Source of the DNA: CBDCRK01 sp965220955
GTDB lineage: Bacteria; Desulfobacterota; Binatia; Bin18; CBDCRK01
Length of the DNA stretch: 64,000 nucleotides
Direction of reading: 5' to 3'
Assembly (NCBI GenBank): GCA_965220955.1
Contig: CBDCRK010000039.1
Location: forward strand, 1 to 64,000
Below, in pieces: positions 17,404-26,824 of this stretch. A program made the translations under genes and the position numbers. The notes below the pieces were generated by a model that was not told where the DNA came from, ran no database searches, and was given only the letters and a program-made list of their open reading frames with translations. Position 1 is the first letter of the stretch. Each line of letters opens with the position of its first letter.

Positions 17404-18117
17404 TTACTCCTGCCTTGCTCCCTCAAATACCACAATGGGATCTCTGCCCTTGCGCACCCGTCGTAACAACACATATAGAGCTCCTGGACCACCGTCATGC
17501 GGACGAGCGGTTGCAAAAGCAAGAATCAACTTAGACAGTCTCCCCCGAGAGAGCCAAAACTTTAAGCGATCTTTGAGCACCGGGATTTGGCCTGCCGAGT
17601 TCCGTCCACGGCCATGCACAATGAGTATACAACGCAGACCATCGCGCACGGCATTGGTGAGAAACTGCTCCACCTCTGCCTGTGCCAGGTCGATTGTCAG
17701 GCCATGAAGGTCAAGGTGCTCCTGACGAGGGAAGTCTCCCTGCCGCAGCTTTCTTACCAGACGGAGGTCCAGACCAACAATTGTGCCTTCGATGTATTCA
17801 TCTGTATCCGTGATATCAAATCCCTTTTTACCCGAGACCAGATCCGACAGTTCTGCCAGCGCTTCTGCCTCAGAGTCAATCAGCGGGCGACGGGCGAAGA
17901 GGGCAGGCGGAATCCCCCCGACCCGGGATCGGTCGTCCTTGGCCAAAGGCACCACATCGGCCATTTCTTGCCGGAACAGCTCTTCTTGGGTTTGCTCAGA
18001 CTCGGGATACGAGAAAGACGGTTTCGTCAGAATAGGTTTCTCTGTCTCTCTAGAGGCTTGGTTCGTAGATTTAAAGATATGCTTTAGCTTGTGAAAAGGC
18101 GAGTTAAAGGATGACAT
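17404..18117 (-). CDS. Smr-domain protein
   Basis: A 237-residue protein from ATG 18117. A charged N-terminal half is followed by a C-terminal Smr domain (about residues 150-235) with LDLHGLT, the VHGRGRNS loop and a final AFATARPHDGGPGALYVLL. The LDLHG and HGxG motifs are those of the nicking/RNA-cleaving Smr domain found free-standing and at the end of MutS2. The longer frame to 18207 adds a hydrophobic stretch that is probably not translated. No clear Shine-Dalgarno is seen. It lies 131 bp after DUF309 in the same direction and just before the beta-propeller gene. Confidence 0.85.
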   Translation of the reverse strand: MSSFNSPFHKLKHIFKSTNQASRETEKPILTKPSFSYPESEQTQEELFRQEMADVVPLAKDDRSRVGGIPPALFARRPLIDSEAEALAELSDLVSGKKGFDITDTDEYIEGTIVGLDLRLVRKLRQGDFPRQEHLDLHGLTIDLAQAEVEQFLTNAVRDGLRCILIVHGRGRNSAGQIPVLKDRLKFWLSRGRLSKLILAFATARPHDGGPGALYVLLRRVRKGRDPIVVFEGARQE

Positions 18118-18248
18118 GGACAAAATGGTACACAGGAAAGGCAGAAAGAACAAGTAGATCTCCTCGCAGAGAGATAAAGCTAGAGAGGGCCGTGGACTCC
18201 TCCCCAACGCTATGTGCCCTAGATTGTGCTGAAGGGAACTTTCTGAGC

Positions 18249-18611
18249 TTAAAGCAAACGAATACGTGGCACCCGCAAGCGCTCGAAAAAACCTGCCCGT
18301 GCGTGCTTGGAGCTTCTTAGTTCTTTCAGATAAGTTTCGACCCCCCGGTAGAGGGTATCCACATCAACCTTCTGGTACTGAGGACAATAGTTCTCCAGCT
18401 GGAGCAGGGCTTGAGTGAGAAGGTTGATTGTGCCCCGGTGCCCACCACGGTGAAAGCGAAGATGCAGGGCGGTGGCCAGCTGAATAACCCCCTGGTAGAA
18501 TTTCTTGTCTTCCTCTGATGCCTTTTGCCAGGCTTCCTCGAGGACTTCGTGACAGGCAAAATAATCGCGGCGATTGAACAGGGTAATGGCATCTTTAAGG
18601 CTGTCATTCAT
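18249..18611 (-). CDS. DUF309 protein
   Basis: A 120-residue all-helical protein of the DUF309 family. It shows the signature FNRRDYFACHEVLEEAW (residues 12-28) and EDKKFYQGVIQLATALHLRFHRG, with conserved Glu and His residues that could form a metal or substrate site. Function is unknown. Its ATG overlaps the stop of the DUF1015 gene (18608-18611), so the two are probably translationally coupled. Confidence 0.85.
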   Translation of the reverse strand: MNDSLKDAITLFNRRDYFACHEVLEEAWQKASEEDKKFYQGVIQLATALHLRFHRGGHRGTINLLTQALLQLENYCPQYQKVDVDTLYRGVETYLKELRSSKHARAGFFERLRVPRIRLL

Positions 18612-19891
18612 GTTAGAGAGCCGCTGTTAAGGTGGTAGAAAACTAAACCCGTCAACAGCTTGGGGAAAAAGTAGGTAGATTTCTCCGGCATCATCTCTCC
18701 GGTCGAACACACGGCCTGAATCTCTTCTACCGTGGTAGGGTTGAGAAAAAAGGCAGCCTGATACCTGCCCTCAGCCACCAAACGCAAGGTCTCTTCTTCA
18801 GCAACTGTGTATTCCAGCTTCTGTTTTTGCACGGCCGGGGGTAGACCAAGGTATCTCTCAAAAATCACCGTATGTAAAACAGCAACATCCAGGCTCCTCA
18901 CAGGATCAGACAGCGGAATCCCTCTTTGCACCCGGTCATCAAACGAGAGCAGCCAGTAGTGCTCGGCCTCAGCCAGCACACAGCCGATCCGCCTGTCTTG
19001 ACCCGGAGCTTTGAGGGCAGCAAAAAAGGCCGCGGGATGATTCTTGGGGAAAAGGGTAACACGGAAGTTGCCCCGCAAAACTTTTTGCAGGTCCGGGGCT
19101 CTTGGCAGGGGCACCTCACGCAGCAGGCGGTGGGTGGGAAGAATTACCAGCCCTTCTTCCTGCATATGGGTGAGGTAGGTCAAGACATAATGAAAGGGTT
19201 CTTCCCCGTTTGTGGGAGCCTGGGCCATACGCTCATTACAATAGCGCAGAGCCGTCTCATAACGGTGGTGTCCATCGGCAATAAGTACTGGCTCCTGCGC
19301 TAACCCATGGACAAACTCGTGGATAATGTCTCGATTGGTTACTCGCCAGAAACGGTGGGTGACTTCCCCATTGTCCTTCACGTCAGCCAGGGGCGGCGCC
19401 TCTAACCTTTCTTCGACCTCTTGCAGCAAAGGCCCTTGGGGCCGTGAATAGAGAGCAAAAATAGGGCTAAAGTTGGCCTGGCAGGAACGAAGCAATTCCA
19501 GGCGGTCGGTCTTAACCTTTTCTAGTGTGTGCTCGTGGGGCCGTACCATGCGGGTAGAAAACTCTTCTAGTCGCATGGCAGCAACAATTCCCCGCCGGAA
19601 GCGCTGCCCTCCCCTATGAGTAAACTCTTGTCGATAAAAGTACAGGGCCGGTTCTTGCTCTTGCATCAAGACGCCCTGGGCCAGCCAGTCGGTAAAAGTT
19701 CTGGCAGCCAAACTGTACCGCTCGGTATCCCGGTTTAAATCGAGGCGAACCGAGTTGTAGGGACTACGTAGGTAGAGTTCTTCCTGCAACTCCGGGGTAA
19801 TGACGTCATAAGGAGGAGAAACAATCTGTTGGAGGTCAGCAACAACCTCTGGATTGTAGCGGAGCCCACGAAAAGGTTTTAGCATTACCAT
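18608..19891 (-). CDS. DUF1015 family protein
   Basis: A 427-residue member of DUF1015 from ATG 19891; another ATG lies two codons later. Conserved pieces include LKPFRGLRYNPE at the N terminus, VSPPYDVI, YFYRQEF, the RPHEHTLEKVKTDRLELL block and IADGHHRYETALRY, which carries paired His residues. Members are often found near central biosynthetic genes and have been discussed as kinase- or SerK-like enzymes, but no activity can be assigned here. The upstream extension to 19966 would run inside tsaC and is unlikely. It sits 10 bp after tsaC and overlaps DUF309. Confidence 0.85.
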   Translation of the reverse strand: MVMLKPFRGLRYNPEVVADLQQIVSPPYDVITPELQEELYLRSPYNSVRLDLNRDTERYSLAARTFTDWLAQGVLMQEQEPALYFYRQEFTHRGGQRFRRGIVAAMRLEEFSTRMVRPHEHTLEKVKTDRLELLRSCQANFSPIFALYSRPQGPLLQEVEERLEAPPLADVKDNGEVTHRFWRVTNRDIIHEFVHGLAQEPVLIADGHHRYETALRYCNERMAQAPTNGEEPFHYVLTYLTHMQEEGLVILPTHRLLREVPLPRAPDLQKVLRGNFRVTLFPKNHPAAFFAALKAPGQDRRIGCVLAEAEHYWLLSFDDRVQRGIPLSDPVRSLDVAVLHTVIFERYLGLPPAVQKQKLEYTVAEEETLRLVAEGRYQAAFFLNPTTVEEIQAVCSTGEMMPEKSTYFFPKLLTGLVFYHLNSGSLT

Positions 19892-19901
19892 AAGGATAAC
19901 T

Positions 19902-20534
19902 TTACGGATTTGATAGGGTTCTGTGAAGGGCCTGAGCAAGAGCCGAAGAAGGAATAACTCCCTCACGGATAAGGACCGGATCTTTACCTGTTATGTCCAC
20001 TACGGTGGACCCGATTCCACCGCTCAGGGCGCCACCGTCAAGATAGTAGTCCACGCTCTCGCCAAAGTACGCCTGGGCCTCGGTAAGGTGAACCGGAGGG
20101 GACTGGCCTGCAGGATTAGCACTGGGCGTGGTAAGAGGCCGGCCGAGCTCTCGAACAAGGGCAGTGGCAATAAGATGACTGGACAGGCGAAGACCAATAG
20201 TACCTGTACCGCCGGTGAGGAGAGGGGAGAGGATGGGCAGAGCAGGAAAGATAAGGGTTAAAGGGCCGGGCCAGAAAGCCCTGATTAATGGACGGGCAAG
20301 ATCGGGAATCCCATCTACCACCTGTTCTAACATGGCCTCATTAGCAATAAGCAAAGAAATAGGTTTTCCTTGGGGTCGCTCTTTGAGCCGGAAGAGACGT
20401 TTGACCGCATTTTCATTGAGGGCTTCCACTCCCAAGCCATATAAGGTCTCTGTTGGATAGACAATGACTCCTCCCTGTTTGAGAGCCTGAAGAGCCTGGG
20501 GCAGGTTGCCTGGCAGCACAGCAGAGGAGGTCAC
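19902..20534 (-). CDS. tsaC: L-threonylcarbamoyladenylate synthase (YrdC/Sua5 family)
   Basis: A 210-residue single YrdC domain. YPTETLYGLG (about 26-35), the KERPQGKPISLLI loop, FWPGPLTLI, a GTIGLRLSSH segment and TTPSANPAGQSP line the ATP/threonine site. It makes threonylcarbamoyl-AMP for the universal t6A37 modification of ANN-decoding tRNAs. The C-terminal SUA5 domain is absent, as in TsaC. The ATG overlaps the purE stop by 4 bp, indicating coupling. Confidence 0.9.
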   Translation of the reverse strand: MTSSAVLPGNLPQALQALKQGGVIVYPTETLYGLGVEALNENAVKRLFRLKERPQGKPISLLIANEAMLEQVVDGIPDLARPLIRAFWPGPLTLIFPALPILSPLLTGGTGTIGLRLSSHLIATALVRELGRPLTTPSANPAGQSPPVHLTEAQAYFGESVDYYLDGGALSGGIGSTVVDITGKDPVLIREGVIPSSALAQALHRTLSNP

Positions 20535-21061
20535 AGGCGGACCTTCTCTTGGAGCTGGCGGTCTCTCTCTGCCACTCTCTCTGCCAGCTCGGCCTTGAAG
20601 CGGAGCAGGCGTGTTGCCAGGGCTTTATTGTTGAGGGCAAGGATTTGGGCCGCCACAATAGCCGCGTTTTCCGCGCCTGCTTTGCCTATTGCCATGGTGG
20701 CCACCGGTACACCGGCAGGCATCTGTACGGTGGCAAGAAGAGCATCAAGGCCCCGGAGGTCGCTGCTAGCAAGAGGAACGCCAATAACGGGGACTGTGGT
20801 GTGAGCGGCAATGGTTCCGGCTAGGTGAGCGGCAGCCCCAGCCCCAACAATAAAAACCGCAATCCCTCGCTTACCAGCGGAAGCAACATAGGTAGCCGTC
20901 CGCTCTGGCGAGCGGTGGGCGGATGTCACCGTTACCTCATAGGCAAGGCCAAAGGTTTCTAGTCTTTTGGTCGCAGCAGACATAACCTCCCAGTCACTAT
21001 CGCTACCCATAACTACGGCAACCCGGGGAGGCTTGGTTGATCTCTTTTTTGCCACCGGCAT
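20531..21061 (-). CDS. purE: 5-(carboxyamino)imidazole ribonucleotide mutase
   Basis: A 176-residue class I PurE. VMGSDSDWEVM (about 18-28) with the substrate Ser and Asp, then TSAHRSPERT with the catalytic His, VGAGAAAHLAG, and PVIGVPLASSDLRGLDALLATVQMPAG. It interconverts N5-CAIR and CAIR in purine synthesis. The C terminus extends about 15 charged residues beyond most PurE proteins. It follows purD by 8 bp and overlaps tsaC. No purK is seen in the window. Confidence 0.95.
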   Translation of the reverse strand: MPVAKKRSTKPPRVAVVMGSDSDWEVMSAATKRLETFGLAYEVTVTSAHRSPERTATYVASAGKRGIAVFIVGAGAAAHLAGTIAAHTTVPVIGVPLASSDLRGLDALLATVQMPAGVPVATMAIGKAGAENAAIVAAQILALNNKALATRLLRFKAELAERVAERDRQLQEKVRL

Positions 21062-21069
21062 CCTCAGAG

Positions 21070-22338
21070 TCAGGTCAGGGCTCTTCGGCCAATATCCTTA
21101 CGGTAATACATGCCCTGCCATTTGACTTTCTCTACTGCCCAGTAGGCCTCGTCAATAGCCTGGCTGAGGTTTCCACCTATTGCGGTCACTCCTAGGACCC
21201 TACCACCGTGGGTTATTAACTTCCCATTACTTCTGGCGGTCCCGGCGTGAAACACCGCCCCTTTCTTCCAATGGCGTAGTTTCCCTAAGCCAGAAATTTT
21301 TTTACCCTGCTCATAGCTTCCCGGGTATCCATCGGCAGCAAGCACCACGCATACCGCTGCTCGTTCATCCCAAAGAAGCTCTACCCCATCAAGCTGTTCT
21401 TCAATCACTGCTTCCATGACCTCTACCAAGTCGGACTTCAGGCGCATTATAAGCGGTTGACACTCCGGGTCACCAAAGCGGGCGTTAAACTCCAGGACTT
21501 TAGCCTCTTGCCCCTGAACCATAAGCCCGGCATAGAGAACACCCTTATACTTGATCCCTTGTTGCCTCAGCCCCTTTACTGCCGGGATCATAATCTCGCT
21601 CATGACCCTGGTGGCAAGGGCTGGAGTGATTACGGGCGGCGGCGAGCAGGCGCCCATCCCTCCAGTGTTAGGCCCTCGATCACCGTCAAAGGCCCGCTTG
21701 TAGTCCTGGGCAGGATCGAGGGGAAGAACAGTCTGGCCATCGGTAAAGGCCATAAACGAGGCTTCCTCACCTTCAAGGAACTGCTCCACCACAATCCGTT
21801 CTCCGGCATCGCCAAAGAGCTTGCCCCGCATGATCTCATCCACCGCCTGGTAAGCCTCTTTGACCGTAGTACAGATCAGTACCCCTTTGCCTCCGGCTAG
21901 ACCGTCTGCCTTAACCACAATGGGACTACCAACCTCTTTAATATAGATCTTGGCTTCCTCAGGATCAGAGAACACTCCAAAGTAAGGGGTGGGAATATTG
22001 CAGCGGCGCAAGAGTCTTTTAGCAAAGGCTTTGCTCGCTTCAATCTGGGTAGCCTTCTGACCAGGGCCAAAGATCTTTAGCCTATGTAGCTCAAACTCGT
22101 CGACTATACCCAGGCTGAGTGGCAGCTCCGGCCCCACCACAGTCAGTGCGATCCGCTCCTCCTCAGCAAACTGTCTTAGCCCCTTGATGTTATTTGGGGC
22201 CAGGTCGACGAGATCTGCTATCTCTGCTATACCGGCGTTTCCCGGCGCGCAATAAATTCTCTCCACCCGCGGGTTTTGCCTGATCTTCCACACCAGCGCA
22301 TGTTCTCTACCCCCGCTGCCAATGACCAAAACTTTCAT
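21070..22338 (-). CDS. purD: Phosphoribosylamine-glycine ligase
   Basis: A 422-residue ATP-grasp enzyme, complete from MKVLVIGSGGREHALVWKI through VVKADGLAGGKGV and EASFMAFTDG to the C-terminal domain. It condenses 5-phosphoribosylamine with glycine in purine synthesis. I place the start at ATG 22338; the 19-residue upstream extension to 22395 lacks similarity. The gene lies in a pur run on the minus strand, 191 bp after purH and 8 bp before purE. Confidence 0.95.
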   Translation of the reverse strand: MKVLVIGSGGREHALVWKIRQNPRVERIYCAPGNAGIAEIADLVDLAPNNIKGLRQFAEEERIALTVVGPELPLSLGIVDEFELHRLKIFGPGQKATQIEASKAFAKRLLRRCNIPTPYFGVFSDPEEAKIYIKEVGSPIVVKADGLAGGKGVLICTTVKEAYQAVDEIMRGKLFGDAGERIVVEQFLEGEEASFMAFTDGQTVLPLDPAQDYKRAFDGDRGPNTGGMGACSPPPVITPALATRVMSEIMIPAVKGLRQQGIKYKGVLYAGLMVQGQEAKVLEFNARFGDPECQPLIMRLKSDLVEVMEAVIEEQLDGVELLWDERAAVCVVLAADGYPGSYEQGKKISGLGKLRHWKKGAVFHAGTARSNGKLITHGGRVLGVTAIGGNLSQAIDEAYWAVEKVKWQGMYYRKDIGRRALT

Positions 22339-22529
22339 ACCTGCACTCGCATAGGGTTTATAGTTTACCCCTTTGCTCCTGACCAACCTACCCAATAGCC
22401 CAGGGCCTAAGGCTTAGGACCAAATTTATGTACCGGCCCTCGCCCTTAGCCTCTCAGGCCCTTAGTTCTATACCGCTACAAACTAATAAACTATAAGTGG
22501 AGCAGGTAGGCAATACGTAATAAAACTAG

Positions 22530-24122
22530 CTAATGGCGAAAATGGCGCATTTGGGTAAACACCATGGCCAAGCCATGCTCGTTAGCTGCCTCAATCACCT
22601 CTTGGTCGCGCAAGCTGCCCCCGGGTTGGATAATGGCTTTAGCTCCCGCACGGGCAGCAACATCAACGCCGTCGCGAAAAGGGAAAAAGGCGTCAGAGGC
22701 AACCACCGTACCCTGGGTGTCGAGCCCCAAGTCCCGCGCGCGCATGATGGCTACTTTAGCTGCATCTACCCGGCTCATCTGCCCGGCACCAACACCAATA
22801 ACCTGGTCCTCCCGAGCAAAAACAATAGCATTAGACTTTACATGCTTGCATACCTTCCAGCCAAAGTCTAAGGCCTGATACTCTGCTGGCGCTGGCTGTC
22901 TACGGGTAACCACCTGACAGTCAGCTACTTTGACCTGGCCCAGGTCCCGCTCCTGCAACAGCAGGCCGCCAACCACCTGCTTAATTTCGTGTTGGGATAA
23001 TGGCGGTTGCTCCGGCATGGAAACCTCAAGGAGCCGGATGTTTTGTAGGCGCTTAGAGGAAACCAGCATTTCCTGCGCCCGGGCAGAAAAGGCCGGGGCA
23101 ATAACAATTTCCAAAAATCCTTGTTGGTAAAGGCGGAGAATCTCCTGGGCGGTCTCTTCGTCCACCTCACGGTTAAACCCCACAATACCGCCAAAAATCG
23201 ACACTGGATCACAGGCCCAGGCTTTACGAAAAGCGTCCGCCGTGGAGATGGTAGAGGTGGCTACTCCACAGGGATTGGTGTGTTTGATCGCAACCGCAGC
23301 AATCTCCCCCACAAACTCTTTGAGGAGTTCTAGCGCAGCATTAGCATCAACAATATTATTGAACGAAAGCTCTTTGCCCTGCAGCTGGCGGGCGCTAGCT
23401 ATGCTAGGTTCGTTAATTTCCCGCTCTCGGTAAAAAACCCCGGCTTGGTGGGGATTTTCCCCATAGCGAAGGTCTTGGGCCTTAAAGAACTGCAGATGCA
23501 GGGTGTCGTTGAAGGGTTTACGCTGCCCCTCATCAACGCCTCCCAGGTAGTCGGCAATGGCCCCGTCGTAACGGGCGGTGAGTTGGAAGGCTTTCTTGGC
23601 CAGAGCGAATTTGCTTGCCAGCGAAAGACTCCCATCATGGGCCCACATTTCGGCAAGGATGCTAGGGTAGTCAGCCGGGTCGATTATGACTGCAACGTCT
23701 CTATAGTTTTTTGCCGCCGCCCGGATAAGTGTAGGACCACCAATGTCAATGTTTTCTATGGCCTCGGCTAGCAAGCACTCAGGTTTGGCCACAGTCTGTT
23801 CAAAAGGATAGAGGTTCACTGCCACCAGGTCGATAGTCGGAAGGTTATGAAGGCTCATCTGTTGCTGGTGAGTAGGGTTATCCCGCTGCCCTAGGATCCC
23901 TCCGTGGATCTTGGGATGAAGGGTTTTCAATCGGCCATCAAGCATTTCCGGAAAACCCGTGTGCTCTTCTATGCGCACAACGTTGATCCCCGCCTCCTCC
24001 AGGGCCTTGGCCGTTCCGCCGGTAGAGAGAATCTCCACTCCCAGGGCCACAAGCTCCTGAGCTAGCTCTACCACGCCGTGCTTGTTGCTAACACTTATAA
24101 GAGCCCGAACGATTTTGCTCAT
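22530..24122 (-). CDS. purH: Bifunctional AICAR formyltransferase/IMP cyclohydrolase
   Basis: A 530-residue enzyme performing the last two steps to IMP. The N-terminal MGS-like cyclohydrolase domain (about 1-195) has LISVSNKHGV, STGGTAKAL and DGRLKTLHPKIHGGIL. The formyltransferase domain contains LRYGENPHQAG, AVAIKHTNPCG and SDAFFPFRDG. Start ATG 24122 has AGAAGGG shortly upstream; the frame to 24158 has no support. It is divergent from thiS with about 90 bp between the starts. Confidence 0.96.
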   Translation of the reverse strand: MSKIVRALISVSNKHGVVELAQELVALGVEILSTGGTAKALEEAGINVVRIEEHTGFPEMLDGRLKTLHPKIHGGILGQRDNPTHQQQMSLHNLPTIDLVAVNLYPFEQTVAKPECLLAEAIENIDIGGPTLIRAAAKNYRDVAVIIDPADYPSILAEMWAHDGSLSLASKFALAKKAFQLTARYDGAIADYLGGVDEGQRKPFNDTLHLQFFKAQDLRYGENPHQAGVFYREREINEPSIASARQLQGKELSFNNIVDANAALELLKEFVGEIAAVAIKHTNPCGVATSTISTADAFRKAWACDPVSIFGGIVGFNREVDEETAQEILRLYQQGFLEIVIAPAFSARAQEMLVSSKRLQNIRLLEVSMPEQPPLSQHEIKQVVGGLLLQERDLGQVKVADCQVVTRRQPAPAEYQALDFGWKVCKHVKSNAIVFAREDQVIGVGAGQMSRVDAAKVAIMRARDLGLDTQGTVVASDAFFPFRDGVDVAARAGAKAIIQPGGSLRDQEVIEAANEHGLAMVFTQMRHFRH

Positions 24123-24212
24123 ACCCTTCTCTTCTTCTATGAGGAGTGAACGGGACATAGCAAAACCACCCTGGGTTGTAAAGGAGAAGGGAAAAGACTA
24201 TGGTAAAAAATA

Positions 24213-24413
24213 ATGACCATCATGCTCAACGGCGAGGAGCGGACCTTAAAAGAAGGTACCACCGTTGCCGAGCTCATTGCCGAGCTGGGCATAAAAAAGC
24301 GGCGTATTGCCGTAGAGGTCAACCGGGATATCATCCCCCGGGAAGAATATGCAACCACAGAGCTGCACCCTGGGGACTTGGTAGAAGTCGTCCACTTTGT
24401 GGGTGGGGGGTAG
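24213..24413 (+). CDS. thiS: Sulfur carrier protein ThiS
   Basis: A 66-residue beta-grasp protein ending in Gly-Gly-Gly, the C terminus that is adenylated and thiocarboxylated to donate sulfur for thiazole synthesis. MTIMLNGEERTLKEGTTVAE and GDLVEVVHFVGGG are typical. It heads thiS-thiG-thiE on the plus strand. The gap to the divergent purH start is only about 90 bp, too short for a full TPP riboswitch, and I see no THI-box hallmark there. Confidence 0.92.
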   Translation: MTIMLNGEERTLKEGTTVAELIAELGIKKRRIAVEVNRDIIPREEYATTELHPGDLVEVVHFVGGG

Positions 24414-24452
24414 ACTAGGATAACAAGGGTATAGGTCCTGCGGAGGAATATT

Positions 24453-25226
24453 ATGCAAGATCCGTTTGTCCTAGCAGGGAAAGAGTATCAATCTCGACTA
24501 ATCGTTGGCACTGGTAAATATAAAGATTTTACTGAGACCAAGCGGGCTATAGAGATATCGGGAGCCGAGATTGTTACGGTGGCAGTGCGTCGGGTGAACA
24601 TCACTGATCCCGGCAAAGAGAGTTTACTCGAATACCTTGACCCTAAAGTCTACACTATCCTGCCCAATACCGCTGGTTGTTACACGGCCGAAGAAGCCGT
24701 ACGGACCTGTAGGCTCGCCCGTGAGGCTGGGGTGGGAACCTTGGTAAAGTTAGAGGTGATCGGTGATGAGAAGACTCTCTTTCCCGACATTCCTGCCACC
24801 ATTGAGGCGGCCAGGACTTTAGTCAAAGAGGGATTTACTGTCCTTCCTTATATCAATGACGATCCGATCACGTGCCAGCGACTGGAAGAAATTGGCTGCG
24901 CCGCGGTCATGCCACTGGCCGCGCCCATTGGCTCGGGCCTGGGCATTCGCAACCCCTATAATATTCGTATTATCCTTGAGCACAGCAAAGTACCGGTGAT
25001 TGTGGACGCCGGAGTAGGAACAGCCTCAGACGCAGCTGAGGCCTTGGAGCTAGGGTGTGATGCGGTGCTTATGAACACGGCCATTGCCGGGGCTAAAGAC
25101 CCTATCCTTATGGCTGAGGCCATGAGGCTGGGCATTGAGGCGGGCCGCAAGGCATTTCTTGCTGGTCGCATTCCCAGAAAGCTTTATGCCACTGCCTCCA
25201 GCCCTCTGGAGGGAATGATCCAGTAG
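24453..25226 (+). CDS. thiG: Thiazole synthase
   Basis: A 257-residue TIM-barrel enzyme forming the thiazole phosphate of thiamine from deoxyxylulose 5-phosphate, dehydroglycine/iminoglycine and ThiS thiocarboxylate. Seen are LIVGTGKYKDF, AVRRVNITDP, the Schiff-base lysine in VKLEVIGDEKTLFPD, and VIVDAGVGTASDAAEALELGCD. The Shine-Dalgarno GGAGGA precedes ATG 24453. Length is standard. It follows thiS by 39 bp. Confidence 0.95.
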   Translation: MQDPFVLAGKEYQSRLIVGTGKYKDFTETKRAIEISGAEIVTVAVRRVNITDPGKESLLEYLDPKVYTILPNTAGCYTAEEAVRTCRLAREAGVGTLVKLEVIGDEKTLFPDIPATIEAARTLVKEGFTVLPYINDDPITCQRLEEIGCAAVMPLAAPIGSGLGIRNPYNIRIILEHSKVPVIVDAGVGTASDAAEALELGCDAVLMNTAIAGAKDPILMAEAMRLGIEAGRKAFLAGRIPRKLYATASSPLEGMIQ

Positions 25227-25350
25227 CCATAAGCTGCTCGGCCAGCAGCCTTCAGCCGTCAGCACAGAAGGAGTTAAGAATTTTCAGTTCTTCAACTCCT
25301 CGTCCATAACTCTTCCCTGGGTCCGAGGCTGATCGCTTAGTGTGGACCTC

Positions 25351-25974
25351 ATGAGTATTGACTTCCGTCTCTACCTTGTTACCGATCGTAAGCAAAGCGG
25401 CGGGCGTCCACTTGTTGAGGCTGTGAAGGCCGCCCTGGAGGGTGGAGTACGAGCGGTTCAGCTGCGGGAAAAAGATCTTGGGGGGCGAGACCTGTACTTT
25501 TTGGCCCGTGATCTACGGAATCTTACCGCCCGCTATGGTGCTTGCTTGTTGATCAATGACCGTATTGATGTTGCTTTAGCGGTAGAAGCTGACGGAGTGC
25601 ATTTGGGGCAGGCTTCTTTGCCTGTAACCGAAGCTCGCAAACTTCTGGGGCCAGAGAAACTCATTGGCGTTTCCACGCACTCGCTGGACGAGATCGCTGG
25701 TGCCGCAGGGGCGGACTTTTTGGTTTTTGGTCCGGTGTACTTTACCCCTTCCAAAGCAGCCTATGGCGAGCCCCAAGGTCTTAATCGCCTCAGGGAAGCC
25801 GTGGCCCAAAGCTTGCTGCCTGTCTTTGCCATTGGAGGAATTACTACGGAGAAATTGGCTGAGGTGTGTACCGCTGGAGCCTATGGTGTTGCCATGATCT
25901 CCGCTATTATCTCTGCTCCTGACCCTCAGGAAGCGGCCCAAAGACTCCTGGCCGCCCTGCCTACCGGGCAGTGA
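25351..25974 (+). CDS. thiE: Thiamine-phosphate synthase
   Basis: A 207-residue TIM barrel that joins HMP-PP and thiazole phosphate to thiamine phosphate. Motifs are RLYLVTDR, VQLREKD, LLINDRIDVAL, DGVHLGQ, VFGPVYFTPSKA (the TPSK phosphate-binding loop) and FAIGGI. I take ATG 25351 (MSIDFRLY) rather than the GTG three codons upstream. A 124-bp spacer separates it from thiG, so it may have its own promoter. No thiC or thiD is in the window. Confidence 0.93.
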   Translation: MSIDFRLYLVTDRKQSGGRPLVEAVKAALEGGVRAVQLREKDLGGRDLYFLARDLRNLTARYGACLLINDRIDVALAVEADGVHLGQASLPVTEARKLLGPEKLIGVSTHSLDEIAGAAGADFLVFGPVYFTPSKAAYGEPQGLNRLREAVAQSLLPVFAIGGITTEKLAEVCTAGAYGVAMISAIISAPDPQEAAQRLLAALPTGQ

Positions 25975-25975
25975 G

Positions 25976-26004
25976 TTGACTTTCTCAGCGCTCTTGTCTA
26001 TTTC
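25976..26004 (+). promoter_or_regulatory. Putative sigma70 promoter for tRNA-Thr
   Basis: TTGACT (25976-25981), a 17-bp spacer and TATTTC (25999-26004) place a start about 10 nt before the tRNA. The -35 match is good, the -10 weak. Confidence 0.35.
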
Positions 26005-26018
26005 TCAACAAATCTTAC

Positions 26019-26091
<73 letters not shown>

Positions 26092-26095
26092 CTTC

Positions 26096-26122
26096 AAAAG
26101 CCCTGATAGACCAGGGCTTTTT
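26096..26122 (+). terminator. Rho-independent terminator after tRNA-Thr
   Basis: AAAAGCCCTG (26096-26105), loop ATAGAC, CAGGGCTTTT (26112-26121), with the T run continuing to 26122. A perfect 10-bp stem starts 5 nt after the tRNA. Confidence 0.9.
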
Positions 26123-26289
26123 GCTTATCAACGTACACTAACCCCATTCCCTCTCTATATGAGTCAGCAATCGCACATAAAATAAAGCCCTCTATCCTCC
26201 CCTAGCTCAAGACTTGCAGCCTTCCGTTTCTCTTGACCTCTCTGGGATATAGGGAGTAATCCTGCCTCGTAATCGGTTGGGGTTTGCGT

Positions 26290-26688
26290 CTACTTAACAG
26301 ACAATCCGCTTTTCGCCGATGTCAAGAAGCCAGCGGAAAGGGCATCGGCAGCTCGGGGAAATTTTCCGTAGCGGTCCTCGCCACGGACGAGGATGGTCGG
26401 GTACTTATTGCCCAGTGAACTGATCTCGACCTGTTTGACGTGGGGGGCGACGTAGCGCAGCGTCAGCCCGTAGCGGCGGCGGTTGGAGGTATTTGGGTTG
26501 CTGGAGTGGAAGAGCTGGCCGTGGTGGATCGAGATCTGTCCGGCTTTGAGCTCGAGGTCGAAGGCCTGGCTGGCGTCGACGAGCTCGTCGGGGATCTCCT
26601 GGTTGATGCTGAGGCGGTGCTGATTCATGACTCCGGGAACCTCTGTGGAGCCCTTTTTCCCAGGACAGATCGCGTAGCAACGCTGGTA
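26290..26688 (-). pseudogene. Phytanoyl-CoA dioxygenase family, C-terminal fragment
   Basis: The last ~130 codons of a PhyH-type Fe(II)/2-oxoglutarate oxygenase. The segment LELKAGQISIHHGQLFHSSNPN carries the distal metal His, and the 2-oxoglutarate Arg region is RRRYGLTLRYV. Going upstream the frame meets TAA at 26689-26691, and the iron-binding HxD half is absent, so the gene is 5'-truncated and cannot be active. It lies just past the tRNA terminator. Confidence 0.7.
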
Positions 26689-26769
26689 TTAGCATTCCTC
26701 AGCCTTGCGGCCGTAGTGACAGTCCTAGGTTGGGAGCGGCGCTCCTCGGCTTTGTGAATCGGCTCACGG

Positions 26770-26798
26770 TTGTACTTTTCTATATGTGTGGTTATACT
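26770..26798 (+). promoter_or_regulatory. Putative promoter of the MazEF-type module
   Basis: TTGTAC (26770-26775), 17-bp spacer, TATACT (26793-26798, five of six matches). It lies 26 bp before the antitoxin start. Confidence 0.4.
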
Positions 26799-26824
26799 GA
26801 AGGTAATAAAAGAGGTATAACTCA

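Noticed and set aside
24123..24212. TPP riboswitch upstream of thiS
   Set aside because: Only about 90 bp separate the divergent purH and thiS starts and no THI-box hallmark is visible.
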